64,000 nucleotides of DNA from assembly GCA_963777975.1 (NCBI GenBank), contig CAVZSO010000004.1, positions 1 through 64,000 of the forward strand. The letters are read 5' to 3'. Positions 44,420-53,217 of this stretch are shown here, one piece after another. The number at the start of each line of letters is the position of its first letter. Within the stretch, counting starts at the first letter, position 1. This DNA comes from CSP1-4 sp963777975. GTDB lineage: Bacteria > Chloroflexota > Limnocylindria > Limnocylindrales > CSP1-4. Below the pieces are notes generated by a model. It saw only the letters and a list, made by a program, of their open reading frames with translations, made no database searches and was not told where the DNA came from. A program made the translations under genes and the position numbers.

Positions 44420-45598
44420 TCAGCTGCCTCGCTGCCAGGACTTGCCCTCGATGGCGACGGCTGGTGCATAGACCATCTCGACCTGCTGCATCTCCCGGAT
44501 GGTGCTGGCGCCGAGGGCGGCCATCGACTGTCGCAGCGCGCCGATGAGGTTCTGCGAGCCGTCGGTCACCTGTGCCGGCCCGAAGAGGATGCGCTCCAGC
44601 GGGCCGACGGTGCCGACCCTGATGCGAGTGCCGCGCGGCAGCGTCGGCGACGGCGCGGCCATGCCCCAGTTCGTGCCCCGGCCCGGCGCTTCATCCGCGC
44701 GTGCGAGCGGCGATCCGAGCATCAACACGTCGGCACCGGCCGCGACGGCCTTGGCCAGCTCGCCACCACGCCGCATGCCGCCGTCGGCGACGACGGGCAC
44801 GTAGCGGCCCGTCTCGTCGTGATAGGTGTCGCGCGCTGCCGCCACATCGCTGATGGCTGTGACCTGGGGCACGCCGATCCCGAGCACCTCGCGCGTCGTG
44901 CAGGCGGCACCGGGACCGACACCGACGAAGACCGCCGCCACGCCTTGACGCATGAGCTGATAGGCAGCCTCGAAATTGGTCGTGTTGCCGACCGCCACGG
45001 GGATGGGCATGGCGCGCACGAAGTCGTCGAGATCGAGGGGGTCGTAGCCGGTCGCCAGGTGGCGGGCCGATGACACCTGGGACTGGACGAGGAAGAGCTC
45101 AGCGCCGTGGTCGGCGCAGAACGGTCCCCAGCGTCGGGCGGCAGCCGGCGTGGCAGCGATGGCCGCGCGTGATCCGGCAGCGTGGATGGCCTCGATGCGT
45201 CGAGCGACCAATGCCTCCTGGACGGGCGCCGCGTAGGCCTCCGCCAGGAGGGCCTGGACGTCGTCATCGGCCGCGGTGGCGATCCGTTCGATGACCACGT
45301 CGGGCGCCTCGTAGCGCGTCTGGACCCCCTCGAGATTGAGGACCGCGAGTCCGCCCAGCCTGGCCAGCTCGCCGGCGAATTGGGCATCGACGACGGCATC
45401 CATGGCCGAAGCGAGGATGGGGATGGCGAGCGGGATGCCCGCCAGTTCGAGCCTCGTATCGACGTCGGCCGGCTCGACGGTGGACGTCCCAGGGGCCAGC
45501 GAGACGTCGTCGAAGCCATACGTCGGACGAAGCGAATCGACCTTTGACGGCCGCCTGGTGGACGGTCGGGCGGCGATCGTGCGCGCTTCGGTCGTCAC
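44420..45598 (-). CDS. guaB3: GuaB3-family IMP dehydrogenase-like protein
   Basis: The 392-residue (beta/alpha)8 barrel has the family start YGFDDVSLAPG, IPILASAMDAVVDAQFAGEL, and the catalytic loop VGVGPGAACTTREVLGIGVP, with Cys where IMPDH attacks IMP. It then has VVADGGMRRGGELAKAVAAG and ADVLMLGSPLARADEAPG. CBS domains are absent. This form (GuaB3) is found in actinobacteria and some other phyla; its reaction may be IMP oxidation or a GMP reductase-like step. It is upstream of guaA. No canonical CBS-containing guaB is in the window. Confidence 0.9.
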   Translation of the reverse strand: MTTEARTIAARPSTRRPSKVDSLRPTYGFDDVSLAPGTSTVEPADVDTRLELAGIPLAIPILASAMDAVVDAQFAGELARLGGLAVLNLEGVQTRYEAPDVVIERIATAADDDVQALLAEAYAAPVQEALVARRIEAIHAAGSRAAIAATPAAARRWGPFCADHGAELFLVQSQVSSARHLATGYDPLDLDDFVRAMPIPVAVGNTTNFEAAYQLMRQGVAAVFVGVGPGAACTTREVLGIGVPQVTAISDVAAARDTYHDETGRYVPVVADGGMRRGGELAKAVAAGADVLMLGSPLARADEAPGRGTNWGMAAPSPTLPRGTRIRVGTVGPLERILFGPAQVTDGSQNLIGALRQSMAALGASTIREMQQVEMVYAPAVAIEGKSWQRGS

Positions 45599-45619
45599 GC
45601 TGCCGAGTCTAGCAGCCGG

Positions 45620-46147
45620 TCAGCGCAGGAGGCGGTGGCCGTCGAGGTCGAGCTCGAACCAGCGGGCTGCGTCGGGATCGAGGAGGCAGCGCCGGATGCG
45701 GTCGAGACACTCGCCATAGCTCGGCCAGACGACCAGCGCCCGGGCGTCGTCGGCCGCCGCCCAGCGGAATGCGTCGTGCTCGTCCGAGAGCCGCGGCTCG
45801 GCGGCCGCCCCGACCCGCAACGCGAAGATGGCACCGCTGACGATGGCATCGGGGCCCTCGTCGTAGAAGGAAGAGACCATGTCGAGATCGTAGAAGCCCT
45901 CGATGTGTTCCGGCCCGAAGCCGGTCTCCTCGGCCACCTCGCGAAGCGCGACCTGGGGGATCCTCTCAGCCGCCTCGGGCCCGCCGGTGACGCATTGCCA
46001 GAGGCCGGGAAAGATGCGACCCGGTGCACGGCGGATGAGCAGGAACTCGGGCTCGACGCCGCCGCGAACCTCGCCCGCGGCGCCACCGGGCGGATCGGGC
46101 AGGCGGAAGACCCAGCACTCGACGAGGTCCGGTCGGAAGGGGGACAT
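45620..46147 (-). CDS. Nudix hydrolase
   Basis: The 175-residue protein has an exact Nudix box (G-x5-E-x7-REVAEETGF, in GGPEAAERIP...LREVAEETGF), which binds Mg and hydrolyses nucleoside diphosphates linked to another group. Upstream are FLLIRRAPGRIFPGLWQCVT and downstream DAIVSGAIFALRV. The layout resembles dATP/dihydroneopterin triphosphate pyrophosphatases, but substrate prediction from sequence alone is weak. It sits 30 bases downstream of the PII-like gene. Confidence 0.85.
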   Translation of the reverse strand: MSPFRPDLVECWVFRLPDPPGGAAGEVRGGVEPEFLLIRRAPGRIFPGLWQCVTGGPEAAERIPQVALREVAEETGFGPEHIEGFYDLDMVSSFYDEGPDAIVSGAIFALRVGAAAEPRLSDEHDAFRWAAADDARALVVWPSYGECLDRIRRCLLDPDAARWFELDLDGHRLLR

Positions 46148-46177
46148 CGCCGCCGAGGGGAGGCCGTCGCCGGCGGG

Positions 46178-46507
46178 CTACAGCCGTTCGAAGCGATCGA
46201 CGGGCAGGACGAAGACGGTCGCGCCGCCCAGCTCGACCTCGACCGGGTAGGGCATGAAGAACTCGCCCGGCTCCATGATCGGCGGCATGGGGTTGACGAC
46301 CTGCGTTCGCGAGATGCAGTTCGTACGGACGATCGAGAGCACCTCGTCGACCTGGTCGTCCTCGACGCCGAGCATGACCGTCGCATTCGACTGGCGCAGG
46401 AAGCCACCCGACGAGTGGAGCCGCGTGGCCCGGTAGTCCTTCTCGAGGAGGGCCGAGACGAGGGCGCCGGCGTCCTCGTTGTGGACGATGGCGACGACGA
46501 GCTTCAC
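46178..46507 (-). CDS. PII-like cyclic-di-AMP receptor (DarA/PstA family)
   Basis: The 109-residue protein begins MKLVVAIVHNEDAGALVSAL and continues YRATRLHSSGGFLRQSNATV, MLGVEDDQVDEVLSIVRTNC and PVEVELGGATVFVLPVDRFE. This is the DUF970/CdAMP_rec family: a PII-like trimer that binds cyclic di-AMP at the GGF loop. The length is exact for the family. It implies c-di-AMP signalling in this organism, though no diadenylate cyclase is in the window. Its start is 103 bases from a divergent diguanylate cyclase gene. Confidence 0.9.
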   Translation of the reverse strand: MKLVVAIVHNEDAGALVSALLEKDYRATRLHSSGGFLRQSNATVMLGVEDDQVDEVLSIVRTNCISRTQVVNPMPPIMEPGEFFMPYPVEVELGGATVFVLPVDRFERL

Positions 46508-46610
46508 GGACCGAGTATACGCAGGCGGACCGCCGGAGCGACACGGGTATCATGGCCTCGGTCGTCGGCCGTGACTCGGTCCGTCGCAGCCACGGAGGGA
46601 CCCTTCGAAC

Positions 46611-47660
46611 GTGAGCATCCAGACCGACGGACGCCTGGCGGCATTGGCCTCGGGCGCGCGGCTCCTCGCCCGCGCGGGCACCCTTGACGAGCAGCTGGAC
46701 GGCCTTGCCGCGGCGGCATGCACGGTCTCCGGCGCCGCCAGCAGCGTCATCTATCTCCTCGACGGTGAGCACGGCGTGCTGCTCGCCGGCGGCAGCGCCG
46801 GCATCGGCGACCTGGCTGTCGAGCCGGTCGCGCCGCTCGCGGTCAGTGCCGGCGCCGAGGCCGGCGATCCCGTGGCACGCGCGGTCGTCGCGCGACGGAG
46901 CGAGATCGTGCCGGTGACCGAGGGCATGCGGGCCGCGCTCGCCGCCGGGGCCGGCCAGATCGCGGCCATGGGTCTCATCCCGCTGGTGACCCAGGATGGG
47001 ACCGGGGCGCAGGAAGTCCAGGGACTGCTGGTCGTCGGGCTGCCGGCCGAACCGGGCTCAGCCGGTGAGGCCGCGGACCTCATCGGTGGGTTGGACGCCA
47101 TGGCAGACCTGGCCGCAGCCGCCGTCCGCGCCGCTCGCCTCGAGCAGGCGCTCGTCGAACGTTCGGACTGGTATGACCGCCTGGCGCACACCGACCCCCT
47201 GACAGGCCTCGCCAATCGACGCACGTTCGACCGCATGCTCGACCTCGAGCTGGCCAGGGCGGGGCGCCAGGCGACGCCCCTCAGCCTCGTGCTCTTCGAT
47301 GTCGACGGCCTGGGCGAGATCAGCTCTCGACATGGCGCTGACGTTGGCGATGACGTCCTGCGGCGTGTGGCGGCGACCCTCGCCGACTCGGTCCGCCTGG
47401 TGGACACCGTCGCCCGTTACGGTGGTGACGAGTTCATCGTCCTTGCGCCCGGCACTGCTGGCTCGACGGTCGCACAGCGCGTCGTGCGGGCCGTGTCCGG
47501 ACTCGAGCCGCTCGAAGGCGGCGCCCGCCTGACGCTGTCGGCCGGCGTGGTCCGCTTCCCAGAGGACGGGGCCAGTGCGGACGAGCTGTTGGCCGCTGTC
47601 GACGAGGCCCTGCAGGGCGCCAAGGCGACCGCGCCAGGCACGGTCATCGAGCGGACCTAG
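46611..47660 (+). CDS. GAF-GGDEF diguanylate cyclase
   Basis: The 349-residue protein from a GTG start has a GAF-like sensor (about 25-175; GAASSVIYLLDGEHGVLLAG). The GGDEF domain follows: LAHTDPLTGLANRRTFDRML, LVLFDVDGLGEISSRHGADV and RYGGDEFIVLAPG. The signature GGDEF (271-275) is intact, and an inhibitory I-site RxxD (RLVD, 262-265) stands five residues before it, so product feedback by c-di-GMP is likely. There is no membrane helix and no EAL domain. GGAGGG lies 11 bases before the GTG, a little far. It is the only + strand gene between 34 and 64 kb. Confidence 0.9.
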   Translation: MSIQTDGRLAALASGARLLARAGTLDEQLDGLAAAACTVSGAASSVIYLLDGEHGVLLAGGSAGIGDLAVEPVAPLAVSAGAEAGDPVARAVVARRSEIVPVTEGMRAALAAGAGQIAAMGLIPLVTQDGTGAQEVQGLLVVGLPAEPGSAGEAADLIGGLDAMADLAAAAVRAARLEQALVERSDWYDRLAHTDPLTGLANRRTFDRMLDLELARAGRQATPLSLVLFDVDGLGEISSRHGADVGDDVLRRVAATLADSVRLVDTVARYGGDEFIVLAPGTAGSTVAQRVVRAVSGLEPLEGGARLTLSAGVVRFPEDGASADELLAAVDEALQGAKATAPGTVIERT

Positions 47661-47754
47661 GCATCCGCCGAGCCGACCTGGTCGCCCGTCGAGCGCTCGG
47701 GGTGAGCCCATCCAGCCGCCGACCGGGGTCGACCTGGCCGCCCGCTGTGCTGAG

Positions 47755-48588
47755 CTAACCGCCCAGCTGACCCGCCGCCTGGATGGGCATCGTCGGCGTG
47801 TCCGAACCACCGGCAGGTTCGATGGTCAGCGCCACGACCTGGACGGCGGTACCCGACGCGAGCGGGAAGATGGCCAGTCCATCGGTCGGGGTAGCGAGGC
47901 CGGCCGGCACCGGCGCCGCGTCTCCGACGATCGTCCAGGCCTCGTAGACCTGGCCGGCCGCGAGCGGCGCCAGGTCGTCGACGACGAGGTATCCCGTGCC
48001 ATCGGCGGGCAGCACCACGAAGCCGCCCGCGCCCGGCTGGGCGTCCGTTCCGGAAACGGTCGCCACCTGGGCACCCGGCTGGCCCGCGGCGCCGATCGCG
48101 TCACGTAGCTGCAGCGCGAGCTGCTCTGCCGTGTCGACTCGAGCCTGGAGGAACAGGCTCAGGCCCGCCAGGGCGACGATCGCGAGGACCGCCGCGGCGG
48201 CGAGCACCCAACCCAGGATCGGTCGACGCCGCCCACGCTCGGTCGCGAGGTCGACCGGCGGTGCCGAGGCCGCCACATCCGGCGTGGTCGCGCGGGCCGC
48301 CGGCGTCATCCCGGGTGCGTCGACAGCGCGAGCGGCGAGGTCCTCGGCGACGGCGGCGAGGAGTCGAGTCTTGACGCTTGCCGGCGGAGGGACCGGATCG
48401 ACGAGCTCCGCCAACGACGCCGCGGTGAGGGCGAAGGAGGCGAATGTCGGGTGCGATTCCGGGCAGGCGGCCAGATGTGCTCGGAGCGCCGAGTCTTCGC
48501 GCGCTTCGAGGGCATCGATGGCCGCCGCGGGCGCCAGATCGTCTGCCTCCGCGCAGGTCAGCCCGCCGAATCGTGGGACGTCGGTCAT
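47755..48588 (-). CDS. RskA-like anti-sigma factor
   Basis: The 277-residue protein has an N-terminal anti-sigma helix bundle (LTCAEADDLAPAAAIDALEA, ALRAHLAACPESH, with Cys and His in the zinc-anti-sigma arrangement but no full HxxxCxxC). A membrane helix follows (ILGWVLAAAAVLAIVALAGL), then an extracytoplasmic RskA domain (GFVVLPADGTGYLVVDDLAP, GQVYEAWTIVGDAAPVPAGL). Its ATG overlaps the stop of the sigma gene as ATGA, the usual sigma/anti-sigma order. It should restrain that sigma factor. Confidence 0.85.
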   Translation of the reverse strand: MTDVPRFGGLTCAEADDLAPAAAIDALEAREDSALRAHLAACPESHPTFASFALTAASLAELVDPVPPPASVKTRLLAAVAEDLAARAVDAPGMTPAARATTPDVAASAPPVDLATERGRRRPILGWVLAAAAVLAIVALAGLSLFLQARVDTAEQLALQLRDAIGAAGQPGAQVATVSGTDAQPGAGGFVVLPADGTGYLVVDDLAPLAAGQVYEAWTIVGDAAPVPAGLATPTDGLAIFPLASGTAVQVVALTIEPAGGSDTPTMPIQAAGQLGG

Positions 48589-49191
48589 GGCTCGCCCGCC
48601 ACGCTGATCATGGCGTCACGCAGCGAGAGCAGGCCGAGTCGCACGCGGCTCTTGACGGTCCCCAACGCCGTCCCGGTCCGCTCGGCGATCTCGGCCTGGG
48701 TCAGGCCACCGAAGTAGGCCAGCTCGATGGCTTCGCGCTGAACGGCGGAGAGGGTCGACAATGCGGTCGCGATGGCCGCGCGATCGAGTCGGCCAAGCAC
48801 TTCCTGCCAGGCGTCGTCGACGACCAGGGCCCGAGGTGAGGGCGCCTCTGGGTCCGGCAGCTCGACCGTCGGACGGCGCCGTCGCACCGCGTCGATGGCC
48901 CGATGGTGGACGATCGACAGCAGCCACGTCTTGGCGGCTGGCGCGCGAGTCGAGGTAGCGGTCAGCGCTCCGCCAGACGCCGAGGAAGGCGTCCTGAACG
49001 ACGTCCTCGGCCAGGGCCGCGTCGCCGGTTATCCGTGTTGCCAGTCCGAAAGCCATGCTGCCATACCGATCGTAGAGTGCCTCGATGGCCGAGGCGTCCA
49101 GGGCCGCGATGCGAGCCATGAGCTGCTCGTCTGTCGGCACCAGGGTGCCGTCGTCCGAGGGCAGCGCCGACGCGCCGGACGCTTCCATCAC
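48585..49191 (-). CDS. ECF sigma factor, one frame change
   Basis: About 200 residues. Region 2 reads IEALYDRYGSMAFGLATRIT and DAALAEDVVQDAFLGVWRSA. After a frame change near 48950 the continuation is APAAKTWLLSIVHHRAIDAV. Region 4 is LSTLSAVQREAIELAYFGGL with TQAEIAERTGTALGTVKSRV. One missing base restores the join. This is the SigK-like class usually paired with RskA. It is coupled at both ends: its start overlaps tmk (49188-49191) and its stop overlaps the anti-sigma gene (48585-48588). Confidence 0.8.
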
Positions 49192-49892
49192 CCTGTGCGT
49201 ACGGGCGAGCCGTCCGGTTCACTCCGTGCTGGCGTGAGCAGATCGGCAAGCGCTTGGCTGACGTCGTCGACCAGCTGCTCGAGCGATCGAGCGGCGTCAA
49301 CGATCCTCCAGCGGTCAGGGTCCTCGGCGGCCATCGCCAGGTAGCCCGACCGCACGCGCTCGTGGAACGCCCGGTCATGGCGACGGTCGTCTTCGAAGCG
49401 CGTCTGCTGGTCGCCCGGACCGTGGCGACGACGCTCGAGGCCGACCGTGACCGGAACGTCGAAGAGGATCGTTCGATCCGGCACCAGGCCGCCAGTCGAC
49501 ACCGCCGCCAGGGCGCGTAGTGCGTCGAGTCGGACCCCGCTGCCATAGCCCTGGTAGGCGAGCGTCGAGTCGGCATACCTGTCGCAGATCACGAACTCAC
49601 CACGTTCCAGCGCGGGTCGGATGATCGTGGCCACGAGCTGGGCCCGCGCGGCGTTGAAGAGCAGCGCGTCGGCGGCGCCGGAGTGCTGCATGTCGGTGTC
49701 CATGAGGATCGCCCGGATCGCCTCTCCGAGAGGCGTGCCGCCGGGCTCGCGAACCGCGGTCAGGGTGATGCCGCGCGCGGCGAACACTTCGGCAACGGCC
49801 GTCGAGACGGCGCTCTTGCCGGCGCCATCGGGTCCCTCGAAGGTCACGAATCGACCGGCCACCGCGGCTTCGGATCGTTCGATCGGGCGCAT
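49188..49892 (-). CDS. tmk: Thymidylate kinase
   Basis: The 234-residue product phosphorylates dTMP to dTDP. It has the P-loop FVTFEGPDGAGKSAVSTAVA, REPGGTPLGEAIRAIL, the DR motif FVICDRYADSTLAYQGYGSG, and the lid region RRHGPGDQQTRFEDDRRHD. The P-loop places it in the standard bacterial family, slightly long because of a 12-residue lead and a polar tail. The stop overlaps the ATG of the sigma gene (ATGA), so an essential nucleotide kinase appears to be co-translated with a stress sigma factor. Confidence 0.9.
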   Translation of the reverse strand: MRPIERSEAAVAGRFVTFEGPDGAGKSAVSTAVAEVFAARGITLTAVREPGGTPLGEAIRAILMDTDMQHSGAADALLFNAARAQLVATIIRPALERGEFVICDRYADSTLAYQGYGSGVRLDALRALAAVSTGGLVPDRTILFDVPVTVGLERRRHGPGDQQTRFEDDRRHDRAFHERVRSGYLAMAAEDPDRWRIVDAARSLEQLVDDVSQALADLLTPARSEPDGSPVRTG

Positions 49893-49977
49893 CGGCGAAG
49901 TCTACCCGCCACTCACAGCCATCAAGCACCGATCGGGGCGCGCCGTGGCTGGCGCGTGGCTCGAAGGCCTGGGCGGC

Positions 49978-51720
49978 TCAGAACGGCAGTGCGCTCAGCG
50001 ACTGGCTGACCAGGAGCAAGCCGAAGCCCAGGACGAGGGTCGCGGCGGCCAACGAGGTCACCAGGCCGAGCCGCCCGTCGGCGGCCATCGACGGCAGCCG
50101 ATCAGCGAGGCTCCGCGCGCGGACCAGGACCAGGCCGATGACACCCAGGACGCACGCCATACCAAGACCGAAGGCGATCACCAGTCCGAGCCCGAGCAAC
50201 GGCCGACCGGCGGCGACGGCCGCCAGGAGCAAGAGGATGGCCGAGGCGGATGGAACCAGGCCGCCAGCCAGCCCGAGGGTCACGATGCCACGCCAGCGGA
50301 TCGGCCCATCCGTCCTCGCCGGCGGCAGATGGCTGTGGCGAACGCCTCCGTGGCTGTGTTCGGCCGGCTCTTCGGTGTCGGCATGGTGGTGCGTCTCGGC
50401 TGCCGAACGCGCCTGGACATGATCGTGCGCATCGGCGTGGACGTGGTCGTGGACGTCACCGAGGCCGGGCCCGTGCGCTCGCGCGTGCGCGCGACGTGAA
50501 CTGAGGCGTCGCCACACGTCGAAGAGCAGCCAGGCGCCGATGCCGGTCACGAGGATGGCCGAGACTGCACTCAGGACTGGGAAGAGTCGCTCGGGGGGCA
50601 GGATGCTCGAGGCGGCCAGCACGAGCATCGCCAGCACGAGGACGCCGATCGTATGCGAGGTCGCGACGGTCGCACCGAGCCCGATGGCCTGTCGCGTATC
50701 GCCGCGCGTCCCGACGAGGTAGGCGGCCATGATCGTCTTGCCGTGGCCGGGGGTGAGGGCATGGAGGGCTCCCAGGCCGACCGCGACGATGAGCCCGAGG
50801 GTAAGCAACCCTGGGCTAAGGGCATCGCTGTGGAGCAGGGTCGTCAGCGCTGCCGGGAGCTCCGACACGCCACCCGGCACGGAGGCCGACGGCGAAGACA
50901 TGGAGGCCGGGCTGACGGGCCGCGGCGCGCCGCTCGTCGATGCTGTCGAGCCGCTCGCCGCCGTCGCCAACGGGCTGGCATCACCCACGACCAACGGCGG
51001 CAGGCGTGGTCCTCCGGGTGCCGAGGTGAAGCTGACCTCGGACCGGTCGAGCGGCTGGGCCAGGAGGTCGGTCGGGTAGTGGGTCAGGCGCCCCGAGATG
51101 TCCTGCGACGTGACGTCGCCGCCGTCGATGGTGACCCCGTCGCCCTCGACCGCGATCTCGCGCCAGCCGATGCGCTCGGCGTACGTGCCGTCGTGGAAGG
51201 TGATCGCGAGATGCGTCGCGGCAGCCGCTGGAACGGTGGCAACGTACGTGCAGACGAGGCGCAGGGTCGGCAGGCCGCCCTGACCGGGCGGCAGGCTGGC
51301 GCCCGCAGCGCTCAGCGCCAGAGGGAGCCGCGCGCCATCGACAGTCAGCATCAGACCGGAAACGAGCTGCCGACAATCACCAGCGGCGAAGGCGGTCGGG
51401 CCGGCCGGGCCGAAGTCGCCGCCGGTCGGCTGCAGGGCCTGGAGGGCCGGGATCTCGGCCAGGTCGAAGACCTGGTCGACGACGATCCGTTCGGGTGAGA
51501 CGCGGATGCCCGAGTAGTGGTTGATGGTGAAGTTGCCCAAAGGGTGGGCGAGCGCGGCCGCGGGCACGGCCAGCGCCAGGAGGAGGCCGGCCAGGAGCGC
51601 CAGGCGAGGTCGCGGGCGTCGGGGATGCATCGCATCTTGATGCGCATGGCGGCCCGCTTTGGATGCATCGTCAGCCAAGCGCCTGGTCTGGGAGGTTCGC
51701 AGGGCCCAGGGCCGTTTCAT
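49978..51720 (-). CDS. NicO/RcnA-like metal transporter with N-terminal exported domain
   Basis: The 580-residue protein has a signal sequence (RLALLAGLLLALAVPAAALA) and an extracytoplasmic domain of about 230 residues (HPLGNFTINHYSGIRVSPER onward). A NicO-type membrane domain follows: GLGALHALTPGHGKTIMAAY (family HxxxPGHGKT), then VATSHTIGVLVLAML. A His-rich cytoplasmic loop (DVHDHVHADAHDHV, THHHADTEEPAEHSHGG) probably binds Ni, Co or Zn. Further helices include GLVPSASAILLLLAAVAAG. The ATG at 51720 overlaps the TPR gene stop as ATGA; an internal ATG at 51630 fits the signal peptide better. Confidence 0.85.
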   Translation of the reverse strand: MKRPWALRTSQTRRLADDASKAGRHAHQDAMHPRRPRPRLALLAGLLLALAVPAAALAHPLGNFTINHYSGIRVSPERIVVDQVFDLAEIPALQALQPTGGDFGPAGPTAFAAGDCRQLVSGLMLTVDGARLPLALSAAGASLPPGQGGLPTLRLVCTYVATVPAAAATHLAITFHDGTYAERIGWREIAVEGDGVTIDGGDVTSQDISGRLTHYPTDLLAQPLDRSEVSFTSAPGGPRLPPLVVGDASPLATAASGSTASTSGAPRPVSPASMSSPSASVPGGVSELPAALTTLLHSDALSPGLLTLGLIVAVGLGALHALTPGHGKTIMAAYLVGTRGDTRQAIGLGATVATSHTIGVLVLAMLVLAASSILPPERLFPVLSAVSAILVTGIGAWLLFDVWRRLSSRRAHARAHGPGLGDVHDHVHADAHDHVQARSAAETHHHADTEEPAEHSHGGVRHSHLPPARTDGPIRWRGIVTLGLAGGLVPSASAILLLLAAVAAGRPLLGLGLVIAFGLGMACVLGVIGLVLVRARSLADRLPSMAADGRLGLVTSLAAATLVLGFGLLLVSQSLSALPF

Positions 51721-53144
51721 GGCAGGCCGCCCAGCAACGTCGTCGCGCCGGCGATCTCGCTCGGGGCGAGTGCCGTCGAACGGGCCATGGCGTCGATGAG
51801 TCGAGCATGTCCTGCTTCGGTCTCGCCGGCGGCCACCGCGATGGCACCGGCGTGATAGAGGATCCTCGCGTCGTGGATGCCGGTCGAGAGCGCCGCTTCG
51901 GCCTCGATGGCGGCCGGCCCCACCTGGCCAGAGCGGTACAAGGCCCAGGCCAGGAGGTCGTGCCCATAGGCGTCCGGCCGGTCCCGCAGCGCATCGCGAA
52001 GCCGCGCTACGAGCGCCGCATCGACGCGCCCGTGATCGAGCGCGAAGAGCGCCAGCTGACGGTCGTAGACGCCGCCACCTGCGGCAGCCAGCTGACCGAT
52101 GCCGTCGACCGTGGCGAAGGCGGCCTGCGCTCCGGCATCGTCGCCCACGAGTGCCTTCAGATCGCCCAGCAGGGCCAGCGATTCCGGTGAGGGCACGATG
52201 GCCGTCGCGTGCTCGAGCGCAGCGATGGCGTCGTCGATGTTGCCGGTCGCGGCATCGAGCCGTGCCGCGCTCAGGAGCAGGCGCGTGTCGTCGGGCGCGA
52301 TGGCCAGGCCGGCCTTGAGCTCGGCTCGGGCGAGATCGGCGTCACCGGTCAGGCGCGCGAGCTCGGCGAGCTGGTAGTGGTAGAAAGCGGGGTCGTCGAT
52401 GCGCTCCAGGTGACGCGCGGCATCACGGGCGTCGGTCGCCAGGCGGATGGCATCGGCATCGTCGCCGACGAGGTAGGCGTGGCGAGCCCGTCGGGCGTCG
52501 ACCGCCGGTCCGGGAACCAGAGTGGCCAGCTGCTCGTACTCGGCACCTGCCTTCACGAGGTCGCCCGTCTCGAGCCGCGCGTCGGCATCGATGGCCATCG
52601 CCCCGACGTCGCCCGCGGCGATGGCCAGGACGCGGTCGGCGAGCTCCATGGCGCCCTGGAAGTCGTGCAGGGCGAAACGGACGCCGGCCTTCGCGCGCAG
52701 GGCATTGAAGCTCAGGGGGTCGATGGCCAGCGCCCGGTCGAGGAGGGCATCGGCGCGTCGGAAGCGATCGACATCGGACGTGCGCCGGGCTTCCTGCGCC
52801 TCGAGGCCCGCGAGCTGGACCATCGAGACGTGATCGGTCGGGTCTCGCTCGACTCGTGCCGTCCAGAAGGCGAGACGGTCGGCGATGGGCAGGCGGCCTG
52901 GTTCATCGCTGCCTGCTGCGACCGGGATGGGTGCCGCGACTGGCACCGTGCCAACGTCACCGGTCGCCGTCACCGGGGGGACCGACACGTCAGTGACATC
53001 CACGGCGCCCGACCCGCGGCCGGACGACAAGGAGGTACCCGTGCCCGGGCTCGTGCGCCCGACGGCCCCGATGAGGTTGCTGCCGACGGCGATGGCCCCG
53101 GCGGAGATGAGCAGGATCGCGGCTCGGCGAAGCATCGGTCTCAC
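51717..53144 (-). CDS. Exported TPR-repeat protein
   Basis: The 475-residue product has an N-terminal membrane/signal helix (AAILLISAGAIAVGSNLIGA), a low-complexity linker and about nine TPR-like helical pairs, for example ADALLDRALAIDPLSFNALR, AELKAGLAIAPDDTRLLLSA and AIAALEHATAIVPSPESLAL. TPR domains hold protein partners. Its place between a DUF4331 gene and a NicO metal transporter, with an ATGA overlap to the latter, suggests that all three form one exported or membrane complex; that is inference. Confidence 0.8.
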   Translation of the reverse strand: MRPMLRRAAILLISAGAIAVGSNLIGAVGRTSPGTGTSLSSGRGSGAVDVTDVSVPPVTATGDVGTVPVAAPIPVAAGSDEPGRLPIADRLAFWTARVERDPTDHVSMVQLAGLEAQEARRTSDVDRFRRADALLDRALAIDPLSFNALRAKAGVRFALHDFQGAMELADRVLAIAAGDVGAMAIDADARLETGDLVKAGAEYEQLATLVPGPAVDARRARHAYLVGDDADAIRLATDARDAARHLERIDDPAFYHYQLAELARLTGDADLARAELKAGLAIAPDDTRLLLSAARLDAATGNIDDAIAALEHATAIVPSPESLALLGDLKALVGDDAGAQAAFATVDGIGQLAAAGGGVYDRQLALFALDHGRVDAALVARLRDALRDRPDAYGHDLLAWALYRSGQVGPAAIEAEAALSTGIHDARILYHAGAIAVAAGETEAGHARLIDAMARSTALAPSEIAGATTLLGGLP

Positions 53145-53217
53145 GTCCTCTGCGACTGGTTGATCAGTGGTGATGGCTGGAGGGACGCCTGAGGGCGACC
53201 CTCCAGCCGGGAGCGGC

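Noticed and set aside
41507..45073. Plus-strand open frame of 1,188 codons antisense to guaB3, guaA and the zinc-ribbon gene
   Set aside because: It has no domain pattern, and the minus-strand genes beneath it are certain. Long antisense frames are common in DNA of this GC content.
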